Assembly: GCA_020081605.1 (NCBI GenBank)
Contig: JAHREC010000011.1
Coordinates: 3,472,001-3,536,000 of the forward strand
DNA from: Albifimbria verrucaria
Lineage: Eukaryota; Ascomycota; Sordariomycetes; Hypocreales; Stachybotryaceae
Direction: 5' to 3'
DNA length: 64,000 nt
The position numbers and the translations under genes are program-made. This document shows positions 1 to 10,643 of this stretch, piece by piece (position 1 is the stretch's first letter; each line of letters opens with the position of its first letter). The notes under the pieces were generated by a model, which was not told the DNA's origin, did no database searches, and worked only from the letters and a program-made list of their open reading frames with translations.

Positions 1-1252
1 GTTGGGGAGCCAGAAGTAGAAGAACATGAGGGTAAAGGCGATGGCAAAGAACTTGAGACGCGAAATGGACCACATCTTCTTGAAGGGGCCCAGCACAGGC
101 ACCTCGCTTTCGTCATGGAAGGCAGCGTTCAAGGCGATCGTTACCAATGAAGCTGGCCATAGACAGTATGAAGGATAAACAAGGAACCGACGTGCGATAC
201 CTGCTAGGCCGTAGCCAATGAAGTTGGTTGAAAGAGTGATGAGGATCTGGTAACCGAAGTTTCCAGCATATGGCTGGTTAAGAAATTGCGGCAGAACTTG
301 AATCCAAATGACATAGTTGGTGTAGGGAACGCTCTTAGCAACACTGGACATGATAGTGATGAGCATGTGCTCCTTCTTGTTAAACGGGCCTGGGTTGAGA
401 CTATGGCGCACACCGAACAGCGTAAAACCGACATCAGGCAGAACCTTTTCACATAGCTTACCCAAAGGGTAAGCGAGGAGCTGAGGCACGTTTGAGGAAA
501 CGTAAATGCTGGGCTGTCGGATGTCGAAAAAGACATTGATGAAAGCAATTGCGCCAGAGAAGAGGAAGCCTATGGCCCAAGCTCGGATGGTGGATACAGG
601 AGTCGAAGGGTCGTCATGGTTAGGAACAACTGAGCGGACTTGAGCATACGGAGAGTTGTTAGTGATGAGGGCCGCTTCGATCTTCATCTCTGCAATCAGC
701 TGCTCATGCTTCTCCGGTTGGTCGAAGACACTATCGTTTTCTAGCCATAGCTATTAGCCCAAGCGATTTCAAACCAATGTAAGAAGACCTCTGGGGCAGA
801 GTTGTTGTTCTCTAACTTACGGAGGAACTGCTCAATTCGCCGGATGATAGTTATAGGGAAGTTAGGGTCACGACTATGCTGCTTGTGGACGAGTGTCATC
901 AACTAGAAACCGTGTAAGCTCACTGGCAGCGAACGCTTTGAAGAGTAGGTATTGACGAACTTCGCGAACATCCTCAAGTGAGTACGTTGCAGCCAGCTCC
1001 TTCGCCTCTAGCAAATCATCCTCGGTGACGTCCAAATCATGTTCGACGTCCTTGTCGGTCTCCGTGACAGTGGTTAATTTGTCCTTCGCGCCGTTCGGGC
1101 TCTAGCAACAACAGGGTCATCTTAGCTGTGATCCATATGATACTGTACCATGTCTAGCTTGTATTGTACAGACTATGTGTACTTACCGCTTCAATGCCCA
1201 TAATGCCAGAAAGCAGCGCCGAAGCGCGCTTCTCCTCAATGCCTTCTGACAT
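1..1252 (-). CDS. OPT family oligopeptide transporter, N-terminal part (runs off left edge)
   Basis: This is a plasma-membrane, proton-coupled small-peptide (or peptide-like metal chelate) transporter of the OPT family. The start ATG is at 1252-1250, giving MSEGIEEKRAS. Exon 1 ends at 1187 (GTAAGT donor) and exon 2 begins at 1101. A further intron near 905-975 has uncertain borders. Another runs from the donor after EQFL to the TAG near 750. Spliced, the cytoplasmic N-terminus reads through DPNFP and ITNNSPYA, then STIRAWAIGFLFSGAIA, and on to NVPQLLAYPLGK. These are conserved landmarks of the OPT amino end, and hydrophobic membrane segments follow. Only about the first third is present; the rest lies beyond base 1. 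No reading-frame break was seen here. The family is clear, but the substrate cannot be inferred. Confidence 0.88.
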
Positions 1253-3281
1253 GGCTCTCTGAGACACAGAGGGTAATTCTATGGAGCCGTGTGGTGGTTA
1301 CGGGGAGTGAAGGAGAGCTCAAGTGGACGAGAGAGAGAGGGCGGGGCGGCAGTCTTATTGGGTTGAAGCGAGTGCGACATGGGCCAGAGAGAGATCACCA
1401 AAGGCCTTCGCCACGCCTATCATTGCAGTGAACTAGCGGGACTGCATGCCCAGCGAGAGGAAGCCATGAACTTCCCTTTCTAGGTTACTAGCCCACATTG
1501 GTAGGGATGTAAGTGAGAGGTGGGGAGGGGCATGCATCCACATCAGACGAGGGAGAAGAAGGGTGACTCTCTTAATTAACCCTCTTCGTGCAATGGAACT
1601 GTTTGCCGCTTGTCTGTTGCTTATAACGTGCCAAGGCCTAGATTCGGGGGCGAGCCACTTTCATCAGCGACTAAGGGTAGACTCGTTATTATAATGTTCT
1701 CTTAGTTTCCCTCCAGCAGTTTTGCTGAAGCTGTGTTTGGAGCACTGAGACCGAGACTGTGGGCTGAAGGAGAGGCAGGAACGTGACTAGAGGACCCTGC
1801 ACCTAGCATGAAGCTTGGTTGGAGCAAGTCTCGAAGCACAGATACAGTACATGTACAGACCCCAGAATCTGCGCGAGGGCGCATCACAAGGCTTGCAACG
1901 CTGTACCTTGTTGTCCGGATAAAGCCAAGGATGCTGGCTTGGACGACGCATAGGCCTAGAACCGCTTTGAACAAAGAGATTGACCAATGCGAGGCGCGTG
2001 ATAGGCGGTCTGCACCATGTTTGGTTGCTGAACAGTCCATGGTCAAGATGGCGGGTCAATTGCCTCTGAATCTGACAGGAGGGGTTATCTCAAAGCGAGA
2101 GACACTAGCATGGCCTGTATCGCATCCTGGTCCCCGAGGGTGTTGCCATGTCCTGAAGGAGGCGGGATGTCGGTTACGCACAACGGTACAGGCATCTATT
2201 CGCCGAAGCGCGAGGATAGTCAGCCCTGTACAGCATACCAAGTGGGCTACGGAAGTGCTTGTCTCCACTACCAAGACGGTTGATGCCGTCCATATCGTGG
2301 CGGGTAGGCGTAGCTTTGGAGGTGACAAGAAGATGGACCGGGAGCTCCAAGCCGACGTAGCAAGCATTTCAAGATGCGGTGGTGGTTTTGGACAGGCCAA
2401 CGATATCTTTGAGTGAATGTACTGTATGCATCTTGCATGATTGCCCGCGCAGGTCACTGTATACCTTGTCGAGCAAGGATGTATGGTGCTGCACAGTCCA
2501 TCACTCTTTTGCATCATGGTTGCTCCAGACCACCGCCCCGGCCAGATCCGTGCGGGGAATGGCTTTCTCGCCATGTTGATCGGTGACCAAGATTTGGATG
2601 TGGCAAAGGTGCGACTTTGTCTACTGTGGTAAGATCGAGATGGCAGAGATGTCGTTGTTCTGATGCCTGGGCATGTTATTTATAAGGAATGGAGTGTCTG
2701 TTGGATTCATCGATGCCTAGAGAAAGAGTCACGTTGCTCACGTGCACTGGGAGTCGAAGCAGTGGCTGCACCTATAATTCAGGCATCTGGCCTACAGTCC
2801 ACGATAGAGCACAGAACAGCCCTGTACTGTAATTACTGTACAGGCCAATGCAGCGCATACCTTACAACATGAGCGAGCAAGGCATTGCAAGATGAATGTT
2901 GGCTCAAGCCCCGCATGATCATGTACAAATACAGCATATTTCCAGAACGGGCAACGGCTGAGGATCGTCGGTCAGCTCCCAGCCCAGCCGTTGGCTCTGT
3001 GTAAAACTTACCTCTGTTCCTCTTCCTCTTCCTCTCCCTCTTTTCCCCTCCCTTCCAGTCCGCCGGTACTTATCTATAGCCCATCCTGGCCAACAGATGT
3101 GCCATGTCGCCTTGTTATCAGCTCGCTTATCCCTCCCTGACGTCTCTATCAGCAATGGTCCCATTGGTTAGGACACCGCCGCCCCAAACCCTGCTGTCCA
3201 AAACACCATGGCTCTCAGTCCTGATGCTCGACGCTCGACGTTGCCGTGATAGCCTCTGCCAACATCCCCGTAGACATCAAA
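1253..3281. other. Gene-free stretch with GTACA palindromes and a pyrimidine tract
   Basis: I see no supportable gene. Open frames of up to about 200 codons near 1808-2574 on both strands resemble no family and overlap each other. The stretch carries repeated TGTAC/GTACA words, including a GTACATGTAC palindrome near 1848 and a 24-nt imperfect palindrome at 2821-2844. A CT-rich tract lies at about 3010-3060. Confidence 0.5.
2821..2844. repeat. 24-nt imperfect palindrome
   Basis: Outer arms CCTGTA and TACAGG flank a perfect 8-bp core GTAATTAC, with one mismatched pair of dinucleotides between arm and core. It sits in gene-free DNA about 450 bp upstream of tRNA-Arg. It could be a dimeric protein-binding site or chance. 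Confidence 0.5.
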
Positions 3282-3353
3282 GGTCGCATGGCCCAATGGC
3301 AAGGCGTCTGACTACGAATCAGGAGATTGTGGGTTCGATCCCCACTGTGACCT
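3282..3353 (+). tRNA. tRNA-Arg (ACG)
   Basis: A full cloverleaf is visible. The acceptor stem GGTCGCA pairs with TGTGACC, with one G-T pair. The D arm contains AATGGCAAGGC. The anticodon stem TCTGA/TCAGG encloses loop CTACGAA with anticodon ACG. The T arm is GTGGG-TTCGATC-CCCAC. The gene has no intron. A T-rich run begins right after the discriminator base and serves as the RNA polymerase III terminator. After A34-to-inosine editing this tRNA would read CGU, CGC and CGA. Confidence 0.95.
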
Positions 3354-6300
3354 TTTCTTTTGGCGTTTTCTATCTATCGCTTGACGATGATTTTTTTAGT
3401 GCTCGTAGTGGAGGTTGAATGTGTTGGGATCTAGGGTAAGCTGCTTTAGTTGAACATCCCACTCTCCGGCTATCAAGTCTGCCATGCTATATGGTAGCCC
3501 ACTTGCCCTTTCTCCTTCGCTTGGTTATATGTATCCCAAATCTACAAAAGATGGGGCAATCCAGGGAGTTATAATGTCTTGTAACCCTTTTGTTATATGA
3601 GTAATATTGTGTAACTAAGCTGTGGTGAACCCTCAACCTGTGTTCTGTAGCCCCTAGCAGTTGTAGTAACTGTATAGTGTAAGAATCGAATTGCATAGGT
3701 TAGTCAGCCTTGACGGCAGTAAGGTGCATCTTGACAAGCCAGATTTCCCAAATACCTGCTCAGCTGATATAGAGACAACCGGTGATATATGTAGGCCTGG
3801 GGCTTTTTGAAAGACACCAAACATTTCGTAGCAGTCAGAACAGGCGAATCTGATCATCGTTATCCACATGATATAGACTGAAACAAACTGTGTGTTGTAT
3901 GCTAACGAGGTCAGACACTAAATTGACTTATGGAAACGAGCACTTGATACAAACCTTGACATACCTTCATGCTCGTGGTTCATGTTTCTCTAATCAACTC
4001 ATGGGCCTCTCCAGTCAACATGTGCAATCCAAGGCCTGGGAATTCGAGGACTTGGTGCTGTCTGCCGAAAATACCAGCTCATGATTGGGGCTTCAGTAAA
4101 CCCCATAATGGCAAGAGTATAGTACGGGGAACTCGTAGCTGGAAGAAACAATAAAGTCCCTTCACATTGGTTAGATGGGAGCTGGCGAGAAAGCAGGAGG
4201 GCTGACTCCTTCTGGCGAAATATACTGCAATTACCCTCCTCTTTGGAGCTTGCTTCAAGTCAGACGACATTGTAACATGATCTGTCATTATGGGCATGTC
4301 TTGCCGTGTCTATTGACACTATTGTGCTTTCCACGGCCGAGAGTCTGTCTTGACCTCCAAGAAGCTCTACCTACTCACGAGGAGGATTCCTTGAGCAGAA
4401 AGCAAATAAATCACGACAGTCCTACGGCCACCACGAAGTTTTACAATGCTGGACCTATCATATGGCGCAGTAAATTGTTTTCATACAGGTAAAGACACAA
4501 TACTAGGCAGGAGATGACCTGCACGAGCCACGGAAGAAGTGGGAGATGCTCACCATGCTATTAACCTCAAGCATTGTAGTAAGAACCTCGCTACCAGAGC
4601 ATTGCTTCTTTCGCAGTCTCAAGGCGAGAGCAAAACCCAAACCGACATGTAAACGAGTGAAAGGCACATGACACTTCCTTTTACCTATAAAATGTTAATC
4701 CATCTAGTCTGTCTCTGCATCCTTTCCATCCCTTTCCGGTTTTCCTGTGCCTTCAAACAGGCATTGTTCTTCTACCAACAATTATCAACCTGCTCCTCTT
4801 ATAGTCGTCCTATTCGTCCTCGTCGTCCTTCTCTCATCGTCCTTGTTATCTTTCTCTCGTCAACCATGGTTTAGCGAATCATCTCAGACAATATTGCGAG
4901 CTGGAATTTGTCATCGAAACTCAGCCAGAGCCGAACCAATATCACACAGATTTGTCTCTTCATTGATGAATAGTGTCATAATAAGGTAGGACTTCCTTCT
5001 TAGTAGTTTCAGTAAAGAATCAAGGAAAAGCCAAGCGCAAAGCGCGGTGCGGACAAGTTGTCATCCTTCTGAGAATTGAAATGGAGGAAGTCGGGTACTT
5101 TTGTTCCCCTATGGGGTTCTCCTTGGCACCGCACCTACTCAGCCTTAGGCTGGTAAAAGGAATCTTTTCGTTTTAGATTCCCACTCATCCGAAAAGGTTA
5201 TCCTGTTGATCCGCATCGTCTTATTAATGGGGCAAGACTGGTTGAGGAACAGAGATGGACAAAATGGCTGATTGGCGACTGATGGTATGCGTTTTCACTT
5301 TATAATGCAGGACCAAGGGTAAAAAAGGAACTGTACCGGCATGCAGTACATGACATTCCGGTCTTGGTATTAAGAGGACCAAGTTGTCTGATCACCGTGG
5401 GCTTGGATGGAGTGCGAGAGCACAGGAACTCCAGTTGGTGTAGACGTAGCTAAGAGAACATGGTTGAGGTTCATTCACTGTACATGAAGAAGTGATAATA
5501 GAACCAGTGAAGAAAATTCGATTTCTGGCGGACAAAATAAAGCATATTGGTCTTGTTTGGGAACCATCATGGCCCTTGCTCCCTCTAGCTAGCTTCAGTG
5601 CGTCTTGGTAGTTGAGAATCTGGGGATATGTAAATCCTTCGGAGTCATGTATCGTTTTACTTGGTTGATAAGCCTTGTGATGTTAGGCTGCATATGAATG
5701 GCCCAACTAGCATGAACCACTCTGGTGGGATTTATAGTAGGCGAGTGCATTGTTCTTCTAGTCTCATACGCATTGCATTCGAAAGAATTGTATAAAAGTT
5801 GACAGGCTAATGGACGTGCTGTGATTACCATAGTGTCTAGGCCACAACAGTGAAGACTTATACAACGCTTCGAATATTCAAGCAACCATCTGCCCTGAAT
5901 GTACTTTTCTCAGAAGGATAGAATCAAGGATAGCACTGGCTTTTCATTGGGGCATCTTCTCGTAACTAAATGCTTTTCTGATTGTAATGTTAGGGTAGAC
6001 AATTGCGCACTGCGTGCCCGTCAGACTGAATATAACATCACCAGAGGCAGTCCTAATGAATCACCCTTAAGGGTCCGGAAACTCATTTATACTATCACGA
6101 ATTGAGAACCAACAACCAATGTTGGTGCATATCAAGGGCGAGGGCAGCCCTGCAAATACCCTTGCCTCTGGAAATGAGTCCTACGTCATGGCTTCGCAAG
6201 GACACGGAGTTTAGCCCGTGACGGTCTAAGACGAAGGAAAATACTACTGGGTAAGATGGTCCATTGAAGACAAATACAATCCACACATTTACACTATGGG

Positions 6301-6646
6301 GATGGAGATATGGCAAAGCACAATCTCCATGGTATTCCTGATCTTCCGGCTCCGCGGTGGGTGTTGAAATTTTAGTGAAGCTTGGCTTCGCTTAGTTTGG
6401 AGCCGCTTGGACAAGGATGCCGAGATCTGAGACCCGCCTCCTATACTATGATATCTCGCCTACCAACCGGCTTTCTTTTTTCCCCTCCCCTTCTTTTTGA
6501 TCTCTAGGCACCTTCTCGTCCTTGCCTGTCCTTCGTTTGGTCCAAGATCGCATTGTGATCGTCCGGTCGTTTACTTCGCTTCGACACATCTGTGGCATAT
6601 CCTCCCCAGACCCTTTCCCACGATACTTGCCTCTCCGTGATTCAAC
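3354..6646. other. 3.3-kb gene-free stretch
   Basis: No coding region could be supported on either strand. Base composition looks more AT-rich than the flanking genes. Scattered frames under about 115 codons lack family resemblance. One segment (4680-4870) looks like a promoter and leader: a TATAAAA box at 4686-4692, a pyrimidine-rich stretch, and CAACCATGG around 4865. That ATG is followed by a stop two codons later. A decayed repeat is possible, but I could not show terminal repeats. Confidence 0.5.
4686..4692 (+). promoter_or_regulatory. TATA-like box without an obvious gene
   Basis: TATAAAA is followed by about 170 nt of CT-rich sequence and a good start context (CAACCATGG), but the frame stops at the third codon. 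It may drive a non-coding transcript, a gene broken by an indel, or nothing. Confidence 0.3.
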
Positions 6647-7310
6647 ATGGCCGCTCGCATTCTCTCCACGGCGCTGCTCGTCGCCACGACCGTCCTGGCC
6701 AAGACAGATCTTCAAGACTGCACCTACTACGATTCCGTCGTCGACCCTGGCTACTACGCGCCCTACGCCACCCGCGTGTGGTACCTCCCGGACACGGGCG
6801 AGATCTGCGAGTTCCTCGACTGCGGCGGCGGTCGCGCGCCCCCAAGACCACCGTCCCCGGCTGTGGAGCGTATGAGGGCACTGCGACTTACTCGCCGCGC
6901 TTCATCGACCTCAAGACGCTTGGTGGTGACGCCCCAGACGACCGCTGCCCCGGCCAGCTCTTCCGAGGAGGCGTCGGAGCCTCTGACCACCGAGGCGCCC
7001 GCCTCCAGCAGCGCTGCGGACGACGAGGTTGACGAGACTTCTACGTCTGCCTCTGCCTCTGCCTCCGAATCGACTGATTCCCCGTCGCCTCCGAGACCTC
7101 GGCATCCTTCTCGGCGCCTATCCGGGCCACCAGCAGTGCTGCGACAACGCCAGCTCCTGGTACCAAGACCTCCACTGGCTCTGCTACCCTGCTGCGTCCA
7201 CGTCCTCGACCTCGTCAGATATTCCCGGCGCCGCTGCCGCCCTGCCGACCGGTGCAGTCCTTGGATCTTGGGCCATGGCCGGTGTGGCCGTCTGGGTGGG
7301 CATGATGTAA
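6647..7310 (+). CDS. Secreted Cys- and Ser/Thr-rich protein with GPI-type tail; frame broken several times
   Basis: The start ATG at 6647 gives a clear signal peptide (MAARILSTALLVATTVLA) and a mature start KTDLQDC. A short conserved head follows, with WYLPDTGEICEFLDCGGG and then KTTVPGCGAYEGT. Next comes a long Ala/Ser/Thr-rich stalk, and a hydrophobic end (AALPTGAVLGSWAMAGVAVW) typical of GPI attachment. From memory, fungal homologues are often labelled 'siderophore biosynthesis enzyme', but nothing here shows an enzyme, and a wall or surface protein is likelier. Continuous homology moves between three frames, with switches near 6840, 6945, 7085 and 7190. Given the same pattern in essential neighbours, consensus errors are likelier than decay. 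The stop is at 7308-7310. Confidence 0.7.
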
Positions 7311-8393
7311 ATAGGCTTGTAGATTAGTTATATGAGAGCAGAGAGCCGCAACTTGCCATTGCCTAGCAATTGACACCCCGGCTTCTCTCATTTCTCCCCA
7401 TCTGGCCCTGAAGCCGCCCCGGCGTCATGGCCACCGTGACAAGTCGTCCCGGCATCCCATGCCCCTCACAAAAATGACGATTGAGCCTCCAAATGTGACA
7501 GCACGAAAAGCAGGTCCCCGCAGATCCACTACTGATCATCACGCCCTGTCGCAGGGATGACCTGCACGTGAGATCCGTCAGTGACATGTAGGGCGGAATC
7601 CCGCCGGCGGATCCAGAACCAAGTTGGCCAAGGCCGTGCCTAGTTTGCAGTGGGGTCGCTCGTATCACAAGAGTTTTCTTTGTCCCACGTTCTCCTCATC
7701 CAAAGGACCACCCCGGACTTTCACATGTGCTCAGCGAGTTTGTCTCAAGAGGCTGAGAGGCAATGGGTAAGGTGTCTGTATGATGGCGTCTATATAAGCA
7801 GTGATTCATCACCTAAACAAAGGTCTATCGAGGCGACGGTACCTGCCCACGCCATCCGCTTCCGTTCAATGCTAGTGAGACAGTGATGCAAACCAACCAA
7901 CTTCATCATGACACTCGAGATAGGAAAAGTCTACCGCTAACCCCGCAAAGCTTGGTGCCACCGGTCCAGGCCATCGAGGACCCCCAAACGCAGCCCGCTT
8001 CTCTTCCTCGTTGGCCGGACCTTGTCTATTTGCGTAACAATGACTCCATTAGCCGAAACGGCGTGCCAGTTCTTCCGAGCTCGGGGTTGGACAGGCATCG
8101 TCTTGGAGACGCATCGCTAACGGCGTGCGGCGTCGGGCGGCCCCAGATGACCCCCTCTCCCGGGATCACAAGGCCAACGGCCCAGCGCCGGGTATATAAG
8201 CCGTAACTAGCCGGGTCGAGCACTAGATAAGCATTACCTTATGGAATGCTAGCAAGGTATCCAAAGCGGTCCCAGCAGGAAAGCATGACGGATAAGGCCA
8301 GACTGTCCAAGCCGTCCCACCGTCCGTGACTTGAACCCCGATCCATCGTCAGATCTAGAACAACACACTCGGAAGAACATAGACGCCTTCAAG
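7311..8393. other. Gene-free stretch upstream of the GNAT gene
   Basis: No gene is supported. Two TATA-like boxes face right, TATATAAG at 7791-7798 and TATATAA at 8193-8199. The second lies about 195 bp upstream of the next start codon and is a plausible core promoter for it. Confidence 0.5.
8193..8199 (+). promoter_or_regulatory. TATA box of the GNAT gene
   Basis: TATATAA in a GC-rich setting, about 195 bp before the ATG at 8394. The orientation and distance fit a core promoter; this is inferred from position only. Confidence 0.45.
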
Positions 8394-9103
8394 ATGGGTT
8401 CCCAGAAAGAGACGACGCAGACTGAGGGTCCTCCCCAGTACTGGTACCGCGACAACTTCGTCCTCACCACTGACAAGTCCTTCCTGAACCCCCGCATCAT
8501 CAACGACATCTTTGCCTCGGACCTGATGTGGTGGAACGAGCCAATGGACCTCAGTGATATGCAGAAGATGCTGGACAACTGCTTGACCTTTGCCATATAC
8601 TCGGTTCCAGAGACTGAGGAATACATGAAATGTAGGTTATGCGACTGGCAAGTGTGAAGAAAATGACTGTATGATTTGACACCCCTCTCATAGCGCATGG
8701 CCTGCCTCGAGGACTGGCAGGCACAGAATGCAAGCTGGCCGGCTTTGCGCGAGTGGTGACTGACTACGTCACCTTCGCCTACCTCACAGACGTCTTCGTC
8801 CTAGAAGAGTTTCAGCGACGAGGGCTCGCACGCTGGATGATGCGGGCCATCCGAGAGGTCGTGGCTTCGTGGCCGCTGCTTCGTGGCATGTTGATCATGA
8901 CAAACGACAAAGCGACGGCGAAGCTGTACGAGTGCGAACTTGGTGCGCTCCCTTCGACGAGGGCCCTTCCGCAGGCCTCGTGCTTTTGGAAGTCCCAGGA
9001 GCAGCGCAAAGGGCGTCCCGGAGGACCACTAGCGGAGGGACTGAGAAGTTTTCTGCAATTGAGTTTTGCAATTTTTTCCTCTGCTCTTGGAGCAGATTTT
9101 TGA
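8394..9103 (+). CDS. GNAT family N-acetyltransferase
   Basis: Start ATG at 8394 (MGSQKETTQTEGPPQYWY). Exon 1 ends at 8631. A 62-nt intron (8632-8693, GTAGGT...TAG) joins EEYMK to SHGLPRGLAGTECK. The GNAT core follows: strand VTDYVTFAYLTDVFV, then the acetyl-CoA loop EEFQRRGLARWMM (Q/R-x-x-G-x-G/A type), then a helix ending in NDKATAKLYECELGA. The substrate is unknown; related fungal proteins act on small amines or proteins. After GALP the frame appears to slip. The alternative frame from about 8951 gives FDEGPSAGLVLLEVPG, a more natural end for this family, so one base is probably missing there. In the uncorrected frame the stop is at 9101-9103. It converges on TRM7, 12 nt away. Confidence 0.75.
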
Positions 9104-9115
9104 GTTTTCGAGGTA

Positions 9116-10358
9116 TTACCTGGCCGCACCAGACAGAGCGGCTCGCATTTCCAAGGCGCGTTTGTATGGCGGAGCAATGGGCGGCTGGACCGGGTCTAGA
9201 GAAACGTGGTTTTCCGGCAGCTCGTAAGAAGCATCGGAATCAAAAGATGATAGATCTCCGCAAGAAATAAACGGCGCGATCCACCGAACACCCTTTTCAC
9301 CTTCCGCAGTAGTTTCATCGTATACGTCCATCTCGACGATGCCATCGTCAGCCGGTGCCAGCGCTGGGGCGTTTGACCACGTCGCGGATTGAGCATCTTG
9401 CATCACAGCTTCTGCCACGATGGGCAGCTGCAGTTCCCTCTCGTCTACCATGTTGGCGAGTTTCTTGCCGATACCTATCGGCTCTTCCAAGCTGGCGTGG
9501 AAGCCCGGCGGGGGCGGAAGTTGAGGCATACAATGAAGGCTTCGACACTGCTTGCTCTACTGCTCCTCGGCTTGGCCACGATGACCTTTTCAAAGAAAAT
9601 CTTGAGCTGCGCGTAGAGAATGTCCACGTTGCGTCCACGGAAGATCTTGGCGACGAACTTGCCGCCGGGCTTCAGCACGCAGAGTGCGAGGTTTAGTGCT
9701 GCGTACAACAGCTGTGACTGCACGTAGATATCGAGATCATGTAGACCAGTAACATCAGGCGCTCCATCGCTCAGGACCAAATCCACAGGGTGAGAGGCCT
9801 GCGTGCCAGCCGTCTTGGGGTCGTATGTTGGATCCAGCGCAGAAAGGAGGAGCGGCACCGTTGCAGGGTGAGTGATGTCGGCTTGGAGGGTGATGATTCC
9901 AGCCAAGGGCGAAATGGGCTGCAGGTCGATCGAGACAATCTTGACATCCTCGCGAGGCTTGGCGTCTTCGTGCTGTTTCGCAATATCTGCGTCCACTTGC
10001 GCCTTTTGTTCGTCGCTCAATGCACCGGGAATCACTCCAAGCATCTGCTGTCGGAACTTGGCCTCGCGATCCTGCCACGCAACCCTGCCAAACTTCTCTC
10101 CCTTGATCAAGACGCGCGAGAGAACCTGCGACCAACTGCCCGGGGCAGCACACAAATCGACGACTCGAGATACGTTGGAGAAGAGGTCGAATTCTGCATG
10201 TAAGATGCGTTAGCATTTAGCCGGCGAAAAGAGTGTAGAGCCATGTCGAGACCAACCTTCATCAAGCTGGAGAAGCTTGAAGGCGCTGCGCGCACGCCAA
10301 CCCTGCTCCTTGGCGAGCCTGTAGTAGGCGTCGCGCTTGTCCTGGAAGATTTGCCCAT
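9116..10358 (-). CDS. TRM7: FtsJ-family tRNA 2'-O-ribose methyltransferase (Trm7)
   Basis: This is an SAM-dependent enzyme that 2'-O-methylates anticodon-loop positions 32 and 34 of certain tRNAs in the cytoplasm. Exon 1 runs 10358-10257 (MGKSS, then [20 protein letters not shown]). The intron is 10194-10256, 63 nt. Exon 2 runs 10193-9116, with [20 protein letters not shown] (SAM motif). The K-D-K-E residues of the FtsJ fold are visible: the N-terminal Lys, [21 protein letters not shown] and [12 protein letters not shown]. The C-terminal extension is acidic, longer than in yeast. Two one-base gaps are needed: near 10342 (AAG read as AG right after the start) and near 9512 (C run before PPGF). 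With both restored the CDS is 1182 nt, exactly 394 codons including the stop. Minus-strand neighbour MON2 ends 286 nt upstream. Confidence 0.93.
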
Positions 10359-10643
10359 GTTGTTGGCGAGTTGTTTGTATACTGGCACAAGTTGTGGCCA
10401 TGAAGCTGCTCGCCCGTGAGAGTCAGAAATTTGTCGCTGCCCCGCGGTGGGGTCTATGTGAGCCTTAGGGTAGCCTCCTGGCTAGAGCTGGTGAAGGGAC
10501 TAAGGTTAGACAACAGCCAGCGACCGGCTTATACCCAGGCATACCCATCAACATATAAGACGAAATTGAGCTATTGTAGGATCGGCTGGGAAGTATCATA
10601 AACCTGTTTAATTCTAACAGAAGCAGAATGTAATATAATCCAT

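Noticed and set aside
1808..2574. Open frames of about 170-200 codons on both strands
   Set aside because: They overlap antisense to each other, start and stop without promoter or intron logic, and show no family features; likely chance in gene-free DNA.
6647..7310. Calling the secreted Ser/Thr-rich gene a pseudogene
   Set aside because: Its several frame breaks match the error pattern seen in essential genes of the same window, so decay cannot be inferred.
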